A stretch of DNA of 64,000 nucleotides from HGM05232 sp964646495 (GCA_964646495.1 CAZYEO010000001.1:1-64000); one strand, 5' to 3'; positions 45,381-55,382 are shown, counted from the stretch's first letter. Notes: generated by a model from the sequence alone, not told the origin. A program made the numbers and translations.

Positions 45381-46934
45381 ATGAAAAAACATAGCATATT
45401 ATTAATAATTCTTGTAATATTCACATCCCAGATTTCGTATTCTGCCAAGAGTTTCAAAAGGGGGGTCAGTGAGAATAGTTTCGTTTTTGAAGGTGAATTT
45501 ATACCTATGGAACCCGGTGTATCTTGGTATTATACGTGGGGAAATACCATGGGGAATATAAGAAATCTTGCAGGTGAAAAAATAGATTATACCGGTATGG
45601 AATTTATTCCAATGTGCTGGAATGAAAACTATGATTCTGATAAAATCAGAACATATTGTAATGCGCATCCTGCCACAAAGTATCTTTTAGGTTTTAATGA
45701 GCCAAACTTTAAGGCACAAGCGAATATGACACCAGCCCAAGCAGCTGCTCAATGGCCCGCAGTGCAAGCTCTTGCCAAAGAACTTAATCTTAAATTAGTA
45801 GGCCCTGCTGTAAACTATTCTCCTGATGGAGCCGACAATGACCCTTATACATGGTATTCGAATTTTGTAAAACTTGTGGGATTAGATGCGTTTGATTATA
45901 TAGCTATTCACAACTATAGTGGTGGGAAAGATGGCATGAAAAATATGATCGATAAATTCTATGACTTATATGGTAAACAAATATGGGTAACAGAATTTTG
46001 TAATTGGCCGGGCGAAACAAGTGGAGCTGCCATAATTAGTGTCGATACTCAAGTTTCGTCAATGATATCTCAATTGGAATATCTTGAAAAGAGTGACCGT
46101 GTATTCCGCTATTCATGGTTTAAGGCTAAAGAAGCTGTTTCGAGCCAAGTGAATTATGGGTTGATGATAGCACAGAATGGCAATGGAGTGCGAACACTCA
46201 CGCAAGCTGGTTATGTATATACTTATTTGACAAATTTTGATGCCAATATTTATAATGCTACCGAAACTCCTGTGTCTGCCGGCAACTTCATAAGCTCATC
46301 AGGTATATTACTCGATAAAACCACCGATGAAACACAACCGGGAATGTTGGAAATTACAAAATTCAATGCCGGATACGTGGATTATCAATATGATGTGCCA
46401 ACTGCCGGTAGTTATAAAATAACTCTTCGAGTATCGGGTAAAGGTGAGCCTATGCGTTATGATCCATGCGTTGCATTGTATACTGTAGACAGCGATGGAA
46501 ATATACTTTCTACCCTTTCCGAACCGGAAATATTTGAAATTTCTGGCGATGATGCAGTGTTTGCCGATAAATCATTTTATGTGACTCTTGAAGCGGGGAA
46601 ACAAATAATTCGTGTGGCTGACGGACGCCCGAGCCGTCCAAGTGGTATTCATATAAGCACAATCACTATCAAAAACACTGCTGCAGTAGAATCAATATCC
46701 GACAATGTGGATAGCAATTTTGTAGCATTTTATGCTAATGGCTCGATTCATTTTATTGCTAATAAAGATATAATCTCTGCTGAAGTATTCGACATAAACG
46801 GTAGAATGATCTTATCGGGTGAGGTAAATAATTCTTATATTAATTCCCCTATTATGTCAAGTGGGATATATATTGTAAAAGCTAAAAATACTATTGGTGA
46901 GATAGAGATCTCTAAATTTATAATAAAAAATTAG
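45381..46934 (+). CDS. GH128 beta-1,3-glucanase with C-terminal beta domain and T9SS tail
   Basis: 517 residues from ATG 45381 (MKKHSILLIILVIFTSQISY); an ATG at 45375 adds two. The TIM-barrel of GH128 spans about 25-275 with EPGVSWYYTWGN at the start, the acid/base in LLGFNEPNFKAQANMTPAQA and the nucleophile in QIWVTEFCNWPGE, and IAIHNYSGG between them. A CBM-like beta-sandwich follows (about 300-430; YQYDVPTAGSYKITLRVSGK), then a T9SS tail (SGIYIVKAKNTIGEIEISKF, IIKN). GH128 enzymes retain configuration and cut beta-1,3-glucan including insoluble forms. Confidence 0.9.
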   Translation: MKKHSILLIILVIFTSQISYSAKSFKRGVSENSFVFEGEFIPMEPGVSWYYTWGNTMGNIRNLAGEKIDYTGMEFIPMCWNENYDSDKIRTYCNAHPATKYLLGFNEPNFKAQANMTPAQAAAQWPAVQALAKELNLKLVGPAVNYSPDGADNDPYTWYSNFVKLVGLDAFDYIAIHNYSGGKDGMKNMIDKFYDLYGKQIWVTEFCNWPGETSGAAIISVDTQVSSMISQLEYLEKSDRVFRYSWFKAKEAVSSQVNYGLMIAQNGNGVRTLTQAGYVYTYLTNFDANIYNATETPVSAGNFISSSGILLDKTTDETQPGMLEITKFNAGYVDYQYDVPTAGSYKITLRVSGKGEPMRYDPCVALYTVDSDGNILSTLSEPEIFEISGDDAVFADKSFYVTLEAGKQIIRVADGRPSRPSGIHISTITIKNTAAVESISDNVDSNFVAFYANGSIHFIANKDIISAEVFDINGRMILSGEVNNSYINSPIMSSGIYIVKAKNTIGEIEISKFIIKN

Positions 46935-46985
46935 TCCCTTAATACAAAATTTAAATATAACAAACATGAATAGAAAACACTTTTT

Positions 46986-49139
46986 TTGATGCTTGCATTT
47001 GCATCCATTACAAGCTTGGTGTCGGCTAAGTCCATAATTAATTGGAATGTAGCCACAAATCTGTTGCAAGATGCAACGGTGGTAACATCTTCTACAAGAG
47101 CGATTGAGGATCAGCCAATCAATATTACAGATGGAAATATTTCTACTGGATGGCAGGCTGTAGAGAAAGCTAATAATGTAGTTGGCAACCCTGATTGGGT
47201 AATTATTGATCTGGGATCCAAGAAACATATTGCTGATGTTGAAGTAGCGCAGCAAGATGCTCTTGCTACTAAATATGATTTTTATTTAGTAGATGCAGTT
47301 CCTTCATATTTATCTCGTGAAATTAATACTGGCACAGAAGAAGCTCCCAATCTTGTAAATGTGAACTATATTACTGATGATTGGTATACGAACAACACTC
47401 CTGTTTATACTCATAATGAAGATGAAGTTGGATACGACAAAGCATTGAAAGGTACTAACTATGACACACACGCAGTAGATGCAGTGGGGCAATATATTGT
47501 TATTGTCGCTAAGGAATATAATGTGTGGGGCGAAGGCTATGGAATGAAAATATGGGAAGTGCGTGCTACCGAAAAAACGAGTGACATAGATAGCCCAAAG
47601 ACTATCACCTTGTCGGATTCTTCTGTGAAAAACGGACAAATGATTTCAACCACTTTAACCGCAATAACCGTAGGAGGAAAAGAGATAAATGATATATCTG
47701 CGTTTACAAATATAAATCTTACTATAAGCGATAATGCTGCTGCTGATATTGTCGATAAAGGGAACGGCACATTTGAAATCACTGGTAAAAAAGTAGGAGA
47801 GTACACATTAACAGCGAAAGCGAGCCTAAATGGTGAAGAAGTAACAGCAACAGCAATTTTGAATGTATTATTCAGTTGGGATAAAGCTACCGATGTTGCT
47901 CTTAATAAAACAGCTACTGCAAGCCACAACTCTGCAAATGCTTATAAAGCAATAAATGGAAGTGGAAACGGATGGGAAGTTGGCGAAAACATTACTACTG
48001 GCACATGGTATCAAGTAGATCTTGGAGGAGATTATAAAATTTCAGCTATTGGAGTTCAATGGGAAACCGCTTATGCCAATCATTATAAATACTACTATGC
48101 TACAGAAAAAGATGGTGACGGTGAACCCAATTGGATAGAATTACTTGAGGTAAATACCTACAAAACAGCTGATAATCAAACTATATTTACAGATGTATTT
48201 AGTGAAGTGACTGCTCGATATATTAAATTGGAATGTATTCAAAGTCAAGTATGGGGTATGCACTTTTTTAATTTCAAAGTTGCCGGTGTGCCGTCAGCAT
48301 CACCTGTGCCTACTACTATGATTATTAATTCTTCAGCCAACGGGTTGTTTATTGGTGAATCGGCAACTATAACATCTGTAGTGAAAGATCAATTTGGAAG
48401 CTTGATGGATATCGCTCCAGAATTGACTATCACTGACGGAACTGAAACCGGAACTATTACTGGATCTGTTTTTACCTCTACTGCGAAAGGGACCGCCACA
48501 ATTACTGCTAAAGCCGGTGATCTTGTAAAAACTATTGATATAGTAATTGCCGCCGATAAAAATAAATATCTTATCAAATCTGGTGCATCAGCGATAACCA
48601 ATACAGATGAGAATGGAGCAAAGGCTATCGACAAAGACATAAACACATATGTTGAATTCCCCATTGCTGATTTCCCAAGCTCAATCACAGTGAAACTTGA
48701 CAATTTGTATATTCTTGACATGATCACTATAGATTGGGAGCGTGCTTGTCCTGCCGACTATACAGTTACCCTTGCAACTGATGAAGCCGGGTTGGATACT
48801 AATACTCCGATACATGTAGTAGCTGATAGACCAGATCCTAACGCAAACATACAGGACCGTATTTATGGCAAAACCATGAAATCTGTGAAATATATTAAGA
48901 TTAATATGACAAAAGCTGCTACCCCTTGGGATGTGAAATTATTTGAAGTCAGCCCTTATGGTGTTATTGATCCAGCTACAGGTGTAGGAGCGATAGCAAC
49001 CGACAAAGCCAATATTCCGGTTGATGTATATTCCATCAGTGGCAACTTGGTTCGCAAATCAGTATTACCTGAAGATGCAACCAAGGATTTAGCTCCAGGT
49101 TTTTATATTGTGGGAAAAGAGAAAAGGATAGTAAAATAA
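46986..49139 (+). CDS. Secreted multi-discoidin (F5/8 type C) protein with T9SS tail; signal peptide split by a poly-T frameshift
   Basis: 717 residues of non-catalytic domains: a discoidin-like region (about 15-190; NITDGNISTGWQAVEKANNV), an Ig-like domain (about 205-300), a clear F5/8 type C domain (about 305-440; DVALNKTATASHNSANAYKA), a second Ig-like domain (about 455-540), a third discoidin-like domain (about 545-685) and a T9SS tail. It resembles the C-terminal half of the GH81 protein and probably binds glucan at the surface. The frame opens with TTG-ATG inside a signal sequence; the true N-terminus MNRKHFF starts at 46966 and runs into a stop because the T-run 46981-46987 has seven T where eight would fuse both parts. 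Confidence 0.82.
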   Translation: MMLAFASITSLVSAKSIINWNVATNLLQDATVVTSSTRAIEDQPINITDGNISTGWQAVEKANNVVGNPDWVIIDLGSKKHIADVEVAQQDALATKYDFYLVDAVPSYLSREINTGTEEAPNLVNVNYITDDWYTNNTPVYTHNEDEVGYDKALKGTNYDTHAVDAVGQYIVIVAKEYNVWGEGYGMKIWEVRATEKTSDIDSPKTITLSDSSVKNGQMISTTLTAITVGGKEINDISAFTNINLTISDNAAADIVDKGNGTFEITGKKVGEYTLTAKASLNGEEVTATAILNVLFSWDKATDVALNKTATASHNSANAYKAINGSGNGWEVGENITTGTWYQVDLGGDYKISAIGVQWETAYANHYKYYYATEKDGDGEPNWIELLEVNTYKTADNQTIFTDVFSEVTARYIKLECIQSQVWGMHFFNFKVAGVPSASPVPTTMIINSSANGLFIGESATITSVVKDQFGSLMDIAPELTITDGTETGTITGSVFTSTAKGTATITAKAGDLVKTIDIVIAADKNKYLIKSGASAITNTDENGAKAIDKDINTYVEFPIADFPSSITVKLDNLYILDMITIDWERACPADYTVTLATDEAGLDTNTPIHVVADRPDPNANIQDRIYGKTMKSVKYIKINMTKAATPWDVKLFEVSPYGVIDPATGVGAIATDKANIPVDVYSISGNLVRKSVLPEDATKDLAPGFYIVGKEKRIVK

Positions 49140-49169
49140 TAAATATTTAGCTTTCCATAATATTTGATG

Positions 49170-49236
49170 AAAGTCCGCTCTACCGTAATGCGGTAGGCGG
49201 ACTTTTTACATAAAAAAGGGATGTTTCCTCCCTTTT
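49170..49236 (+). terminator. Tandem hairpin terminators before the GH81 gene
   Basis: The first stem, AAAGTCCGC (49170-49178) with GCGGACTTT (49197-49205), is extended by TACCG/CGGTA and followed by TTTTT. The second, AAAAGGGA (49214-49221) with TCCCTTTT (49229-49236), follows directly. Together they isolate the GH81 gene from upstream transcription in part. Confidence 0.85.
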
Positions 49237-49300
49237 AGGATAATCCTATGCCTAATAATATTGATATTATAATCACAAACCTGACATATAACAATAAACT

Positions 49301-52300
49301 ATGAACTTAACAAAAATAATCGTTGGTGCGCTTTTAATGTCGTTCTCCTTTGGGCTGTCTGCTCAAGAGCCGGTGCAGATAGGCGCAGCAAGCTATGCAG
49401 CATATCCCCCTTTATATAAAGGACGTACTGATGCACATAATGGGGACTTAAGCTCATTGATGCAGACAAAAAAGCTATATATCAATGAATCGGATAAAAT
49501 GGATGACGGACAACGTCGCCCCTTACCCACCAACGATTGGTGGACAGGTCTTATTAATGCTCCTTTTGCTGACGCTCTTTGGGCTTATCCACAAATGGTA
49601 CACCCTTTTGAGGCAGGTATTACTATTAACTATCCTTCATATTGGAACGAGAATGGAACCGAAGTAAAATCAAACTCAAACATTACCATTAAAGGTGTTA
49701 AATTCACAGCTGTGTCTGCCATAGCCCATGATTGGCATGACTGGGATGTAGAAATGCTTATGTCGGGAGCCGACGGCAAACAAGAGATGTATGTTACCTT
49801 GGCGCATGGCATCCCTTTTACTTGGATTGAACTTAAAGAATTTTCACCTCGCATTACATTTTCATCTTCTGCAGAATATTTCGACGTAGAGGGAAATAAA
49901 CTTGATATTTCTGATATATTATCTTATGCCGACAACAAAATCACGGTGAAAATAGGGAGTGATTATTACGGCATATTTGTGCCTGACGCTACCGGATATA
50001 GTATAAAAGATGGAGCATTGGCATTGGTATTTGCTGAAACGAAGAAACAATTTATCTCGGTAGGAATGATGAAAAATATTTCAGACTTAAAAATTTTTGC
50101 CGAATATGCCTATTCAGTACCTCGCAAAACTACAGTTTCTTGGAATTTTGATGAATATAAAGCAGAACTCACTACTAAATGGCAAATAGATGCAGAAAAC
50201 TTGCTTGATAAAGCTAAGCCTGCATTGGTGATGCAAGGATTTCTACCTCACGCCTATAAAGATGCTTTGAGTAAGCCATCCTTTCAGTCTGAGTCATATT
50301 TATCTCCTCGTGGGAGATTGAAAATTGCTACACCATCATCGGACAATATTTATACCTTCTCTTATAGATTTTCGGGTATGCTACCATATTATGCTGCTCC
50401 CAAAGAGAATAATGCTGAAGCTAATCCGTATATCAAAGATCGCATGACAGACCTTATGACTAAATATGCCAAAAACGGCACATTTGGTAACGATACATAT
50501 TGGGGTGGTAAAGGATTGACGCAGATGGCTCTGAATATGACATTTGCACATGAAATGGGCGACGAAGAAAACTTTAAGTTGAGTAAAGATAAATTAAAAG
50601 CTAAATTGATCGACTGGCTCACCTTTACTCCCGGTGAAGAACAGGTTTTTTTCTCATATTATCCTCGGTGGGGAAGTTTGGTAGGACATGAAACATCGTA
50701 TGATTCCGATGCTTTCAATGATCACCATTTTCATTATGGCTATTTTATATATTCAGGCGCGTTGTTGTGCATGATGGATAAAGATTTTAGGCTCAATTAC
50801 GGACCTATGTTGCGTTTAATTGCAAAAGATTATGCCAATTGGGAACATGATGATAGCCAATTTCCTTTTTTGCGTACATTGGATCCGTGGGCAGGTCATT
50901 CCTATGCAGGGGGTCTTGGCGACAACGCTAATAGTAATGGGAATGGACAGGAGTCATCATCGGAAGCAATGCAATCATGGGGTGCCATATATTTGCTTGG
51001 AGTTGCACTTAACGATAATGCAATGCGTGATGCCGGGATATTCGGTTGGAGTACAGAATCTCGTGCCACTGCTGAATATTGGTTTGACCGCGACCAAATA
51101 CATCCTGAAAAAGAACATAACTATGACTACACCCTTTACACATCACCATATTGTACCAATCTTACCTCGAAAGGTATAGGTTGGTGGACATGGTTTAGTG
51201 GTGATGCTTTGTGGATGCATTCTATTCAATGGATGCCTGTGTCACCTTGTTTGAACTATTTGTCGCAGGATTTGGATTTCGTGAAATGGGATTATGATAA
51301 AATGATGAGTGCCACGGCATATAAATGGTTTGATGCCGTAGGTACAAATGCCCCCTTAGCTAATCAATCGGTAGGCAATGTGGTATTATGTTACATGGAG
51401 CGTTCAAATCCCGATGAAGCCGCTAAAATATTTGACAGGGCTTATGAAGAAAATTATGGGATTGCTACAGGTATTGATACCGGACATATATCATATTTTA
51501 CAATTCAATCACACCGTACGTATGGTGATATAGATTTTTCGGTGCATGCAGACATCCTTACAGCTACAGCTTATAAGAAAAAGGATGGCTCGATGACATA
51601 CATGGCATACAATTCGTATGATACGGAGAGGATGGTAAGATTTTTCAAAGATGGAACCACTGTAGCTACGGTGAAAGTGCCTGCACGGAGTTTGGTTGCT
51701 TACGGTGTTGCTGCTGTAGCTTCATCGGTAGTGATGGAATCAGCTGAAGGATTAATCATGCCTCCATCTGCAAAATCTTTGTTATCTGTTAGTGTTTTGG
51801 ATCAATATGGGGCAACAATGGATGATGTTAAATATTCATTCGTTGTGAGTGATGCCAATCTCGCTTTTATAGATGGCAAAAACATATTGAACATCAATGC
51901 TACTGCCACAAAAGGATCTAAATTTACCGTTACGGTTAAAGTGAATGATGATATAAAGAGTGTAATGGATTTTACAGTGAACGACATTCCGGTGATAGCA
52001 TCAGCATCCATTACTCCTCAACTTAAATATCTTGAAAAAGGTGATAAGGCTACATTTACGATTGACCCTATAGATCAATATGGCAATTTTATGAACTTGG
52101 ATATTGATTGGACTATAACAAAAGGAGGCAAAAAGGTTTCAGACTCCAATGTGCTTGATGCAACTGAAATCGGCATATATGATATTGAAGCCAATATCGG
52201 AGGGAAAAAATATACTCAACAAGTATATCTTACACCTAAATTTAACAATGTAGCCTTGAATAAAACAGCCATTTCCAGTAGTGAAGAAAATGTCGGAACT

Positions 52301-55249
52301 CCTACAAAATTTGTAAATGATGGAGATAATACTACTCGTTGGGGAAGCAATCATAATGAAAATGAATGGATATATGTGGATCTTGGCGAAAATTGTTATA
52401 TATCTAAAGTAAATATAAATTGGGAAGATGCCTATGGTAGTATATATGATATTCAAATAGCATCCGATGGTGCAACGACCGAACAATTTAATGGAATATA
52501 TGCGGGCACAACTGTGAATAAAACAGTGATTTCTGAAAAAGAATGGAAAACAGTTGTTTCAGTAACCGATAATGCCAGTAAAGGTGATAATACTCAAGTT
52601 ATTGGCACAGAAGGAAGATATGTGAGGATGAAAGGAATAAAACGAGCTACAAATTATGGATACTCTATTAAAGAATTTGAGGTTTTTGGTATTCCTAAAT
52701 CTTTACCTCAAGATGGAATAATTGGTATTGATATATTGTCTCCCGATTTTATGGATGAAGATGATTTTGCTATACTTGAAGCAAAGGCATATACTCTTGA
52801 TGGAAAAGAGATAGCAAAAGATGTTGCATGGGAGTGCGAGGCTGAAAAAGCAACAATCGACGGAAACAAATTCGCACCATCTACCTATGGCAGAATGGAA
52901 GTAACGGCAAAGTCATCAGATGGCTACTCGGCTGTGAAAAATATCATGGTAAATGAGGTGGTTAAACTTAAATCATTGAAAATAACTCCCGAAAACACTC
53001 AAATCCTTCTTGGAGATGATATCGCTTATTCCATATCCGGTCTTAATCAATTCGGTGGAGAATATGAATTCAATACATCAACACTTGCAGTAGAAATAAG
53101 CAATGTTACGGATCCTGAAAATGTATTTGTGGTAACAGACGGAAGTGCATATTACCATATGTCAGACAATACTTTTGGCTCTACAAAGGTAGGAGATTAT
53201 AATCTTAAATTTGTAAGTGGAAATGTCGTTAAAAATGTGCTTATTGGAGTGGCAGATGTGTCAAAAGCCAACTTGGCACTTAATCGTCAAGCCACAAGTT
53301 CCTCCTCATATGGGATAAATACTGCATCTAAAATTAATGATGGCGATGTACTGACACGATGGGAAAGTGATAAAGCTGATGGTGAATATGTAACTATCGA
53401 TCTTGAATCACCTTTCGTGTTGGATCGCATGAATGTGATATGGGAAGCAGCTTATGCCACAAATTACCATGTGATGGCGTCGATGAATGGTGACGCGTGG
53501 ACTAATATTTTGACTAAAACAGATGGCGATGGTGCTACTGATTCTTTCACCATATCGCCTGTGCCTGCACAATATGTGCGTCTGATATGCGACAAACGTG
53601 CCGTAGTAGATTATGCGAATAGTATTTATGAATGGGAAATTTATGGTTTATCTCGATTCACAGGAGAAAATGACAATAAAGCACCTGTAATTTCGGGGTT
53701 TAATATCCAGCCTGACGGAGCACAACTCACAATCAAAGCTAATGCAAACGATGATTCAGGATATATATTCTATACCCTTACACGCACCACATCGGGCGTA
53801 ATAAATGGTAATCCTGTGGAGGTGTCCTCTTACTCTAAGTCGGGCGAAGAAATTTCAATTACATCCGTGGGTTTGAAAGATAATGTAGAATATATTTATA
53901 CTCTTACAGCTACCGATCCATTTGGGAATAAAAGCTCCCGTGTTATAAAACATACTGCCGAGGTGTCAATAGATGGAGTGAATCTTGCTCTTAATAAATA
54001 TGCTTATGCTTCTTCGGCCGAGAACCCGGCTTTAGTAGCTCAATACGCTGTAGATGGTAACTCAGATACGCGTTGGGGAAGTGAATTTAATGATAATGAG
54101 TGGATAACAGTGGATCTTGCAGATGCATATCTGATTGATAACATCAAAATTAAGTGGAATAACTTTGCTTTTGCTACTAATTATGATGTGTCAGTATCAA
54201 TTGATGGTGACAAATTTGATAATATATATTCCAAAGAAGGATTCGTAGGAGGTGAGGAAAATATAGTTGTATCACCGACTGCTGCTCGATATATTAGGAT
54301 TGTAGGGCTTAAACGTTCATCAATATATGGTACGAGTATTGATGAGCTCGAGGTATATGGTAGCGATATGTTGTTGAGCATCACCGGTGCCGTGAGACAC
54401 AATATACGCCTTGAGGGTCGTTGGGATAATAAAATATTTGCAGCATTAGATAGTAAAGATGCTACCAGTTATGATGTAACATCCGTAAGCCAATTCCCGG
54501 AATCGATTACTACTCTAAATCCAAATTGTTTGATATATGTTCCATCTTCCTTTACATCGGCTCTTCATCCAAATATGGTTAAGGTAAATGAGGAAAATTA
54601 CCAAGCCAATTCAATAGAATTATATGATGGATTTAATTTTGAATCTCTTCACGATATTTCTGTCGGAGGCGACATGGAATTTAATAAGTCTATGACAGGC
54701 GCTGTAATTCCAATAATTTTACCATTCCCTATAGAGGGAACGGAATCCATGAAAATAGCTTTACCCGATACTGAAAGAAATGATGCAGTGTGTTTTTATT
54801 TGTCGGAAAATAATAAAAGTGAAGCCAATCAACCAATTGTATTGAAACTCACCACATCAATCAGTAAAATTAAAGGTGCAGGTAATATATTGTATCGTTC
54901 ATCGACTTCAAGAATAAACCAAATCACCGGAACATATATGTATAAACCTGCTTTCGAGGGGGAATATCGTTGGCAAAACGGAGTTTTCGTGCGTCAAATA
55001 TCTGGTGACGATTTTAACCCCTTTGAGTTGGTTGTGGAATATAGCTCAAATCTCTCCTCGGAATTACCTTTGAAGGTAACCGATGTTCCAACAGGAATTG
55101 AAGAAACGAGAGAGGATATGAATGTTATTGTAGATGTTTACAATATTTGGGGGATTAAAATACGTGCAAAAATTCTGAAATCAGAAGCCTTCAAAGGTCT
55201 TCTTCCGGGTGTTTATATATCTAATGGTGAAAAAATAATAGTGCGGTAA
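49301..55249 (+). CDS. Giant GH81 endo-beta-1,3-glucanase with three F5/8 type C domains, Ig-like domains and T9SS tail
   Basis: 1982 residues. After the signal peptide (MNLTKIIVGALLMSFSFGLS) the GH81 module spans about 35-760: PLPTNDWWTGLINAPFADAL, HYGYFIYSGALL, DPWAGHSYAGGLG and GNGQESSSEAMQSWGAIYLL hold the conserved acid/base aspartate and paired glutamates of this inverting family. The tail has Ig-like domains (about 800-980, 1140-1320), F5/8 type C domains near 985-1130, 1322-1455 and 1558-1690 (each with an LALN-type start and TRWGS/TRWES), an FN3-like domain between the last two, an unassigned region (1695-1915) and a T9SS tail ending GVYISNGEKIIVR. GH81 alone is about 700 residues, so the binding tail is exceptionally large and suggests attack on insoluble glucan. 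Confidence 0.94.
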   Translation: MNLTKIIVGALLMSFSFGLSAQEPVQIGAASYAAYPPLYKGRTDAHNGDLSSLMQTKKLYINESDKMDDGQRRPLPTNDWWTGLINAPFADALWAYPQMVHPFEAGITINYPSYWNENGTEVKSNSNITIKGVKFTAVSAIAHDWHDWDVEMLMSGADGKQEMYVTLAHGIPFTWIELKEFSPRITFSSSAEYFDVEGNKLDISDILSYADNKITVKIGSDYYGIFVPDATGYSIKDGALALVFAETKKQFISVGMMKNISDLKIFAEYAYSVPRKTTVSWNFDEYKAELTTKWQIDAENLLDKAKPALVMQGFLPHAYKDALSKPSFQSESYLSPRGRLKIATPSSDNIYTFSYRFSGMLPYYAAPKENNAEANPYIKDRMTDLMTKYAKNGTFGNDTYWGGKGLTQMALNMTFAHEMGDEENFKLSKDKLKAKLIDWLTFTPGEEQVFFSYYPRWGSLVGHETSYDSDAFNDHHFHYGYFIYSGALLCMMDKDFRLNYGPMLRLIAKDYANWEHDDSQFPFLRTLDPWAGHSYAGGLGDNANSNGNGQESSSEAMQSWGAIYLLGVALNDNAMRDAGIFGWSTESRATAEYWFDRDQIHPEKEHNYDYTLYTSPYCTNLTSKGIGWWTWFSGDALWMHSIQWMPVSPCLNYLSQDLDFVKWDYDKMMSATAYKWFDAVGTNAPLANQSVGNVVLCYMERSNPDEAAKIFDRAYEENYGIATGIDTGHISYFTIQSHRTYGDIDFSVHADILTATAYKKKDGSMTYMAYNSYDTERMVRFFKDGTTVATVKVPARSLVAYGVAAVASSVVMESAEGLIMPPSAKSLLSVSVLDQYGATMDDVKYSFVVSDANLAFIDGKNILNINATATKGSKFTVTVKVNDDIKSVMDFTVNDIPVIASASITPQLKYLEKGDKATFTIDPIDQYGNFMNLDIDWTITKGGKKVSDSNVLDATEIGIYDIEANIGGKKYTQQVYLTPKFNNVALNKTAISSSEENVGTPTKFVNDGDNTTRWGSNHNENEWIYVDLGENCYISKVNINWEDAYGSIYDIQIASDGATTEQFNGIYAGTTVNKTVISEKEWKTVVSVTDNASKGDNTQVIGTEGRYVRMKGIKRATNYGYSIKEFEVFGIPKSLPQDGIIGIDILSPDFMDEDDFAILEAKAYTLDGKEIAKDVAWECEAEKATIDGNKFAPSTYGRMEVTAKSSDGYSAVKNIMVNEVVKLKSLKITPENTQILLGDDIAYSISGLNQFGGEYEFNTSTLAVEISNVTDPENVFVVTDGSAYYHMSDNTFGSTKVGDYNLKFVSGNVVKNVLIGVADVSKANLALNRQATSSSSYGINTASKINDGDVLTRWESDKADGEYVTIDLESPFVLDRMNVIWEAAYATNYHVMASMNGDAWTNILTKTDGDGATDSFTISPVPAQYVRLICDKRAVVDYANSIYEWEIYGLSRFTGENDNKAPVISGFNIQPDGAQLTIKANANDDSGYIFYTLTRTTSGVINGNPVEVSSYSKSGEEISITSVGLKDNVEYIYTLTATDPFGNKSSRVIKHTAEVSIDGVNLALNKYAYASSAENPALVAQYAVDGNSDTRWGSEFNDNEWITVDLADAYLIDNIKIKWNNFAFATNYDVSVSIDGDKFDNIYSKEGFVGGEENIVVSPTAARYIRIVGLKRSSIYGTSIDELEVYGSDMLLSITGAVRHNIRLEGRWDNKIFAALDSKDATSYDVTSVSQFPESITTLNPNCLIYVPSSFTSALHPNMVKVNEENYQANSIELYDGFNFESLHDISVGGDMEFNKSMTGAVIPIILPFPIEGTESMKIALPDTERNDAVCFYLSENNKSEANQPIVLKLTTSISKIKGAGNILYRSSTSRINQITGTYMYKPAFEGEYRWQNGVFVRQISGDDFNPFELVVEYSSNLSSELPLKVTDVPTGIEETREDMNVIVDVYNIWGIKIRAKILKSEAFKGLLPGVYISNGEKIIVR

Positions 55250-55277
55250 ATATAATAAATAATTATATTAAATTCAT

Positions 55278-55315
55278 AGATGGGGATGCGCTTATATTTT
55301 ATGCTCATCTCCATC
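55278..55315 (+). terminator. Hairpin terminator at the end of the PUL
   Basis: GATGGGGATG (from 55278) pairs with CATCTCCATC (55306-55315) with one G-T pair, about 30 bases after the GH81 stop. The following sequence is T-rich. Confidence 0.7.
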
Positions 55316-55339
55316 TTCATTTTATTCATTTAAAAATAT

Positions 55340-55382
55340 TGAATCGATGGAGCTTATTGCAATTGGGCGTTGAAATAATTAT
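55340..55382. repeat. Right copy of the 43-bp perfect direct repeat flanking the glucan locus
   Basis: Identical over 43 bases to 31773-31815 and in the same orientation. It lies between the PUL terminator and the asnA promoter. It contains the palindrome ATTGCAAT but no other recognised element. Confidence 0.9.

Larger units (their letters stand above)
31773..55382. other. Beta-1,3-glucan polysaccharide utilization locus (PUL) bounded by direct repeats
   Basis: A regulator is divergent from susC-susD, a secreted binding protein, GH16, GH16, GH3, GH128, a discoidin-domain protein and GH81, all on the plus strand. The enzyme families GH16, GH81 and GH128 converge on beta-1,3-glucan (laminarin, curdlan, pachyman or fungal wall), and GH3 releases glucose. 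The large, multi-domain, T9SS-exported GH81 and the binding proteins point to insoluble glucan. Boundaries are the 43-bp repeats. Confidence 0.85.
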
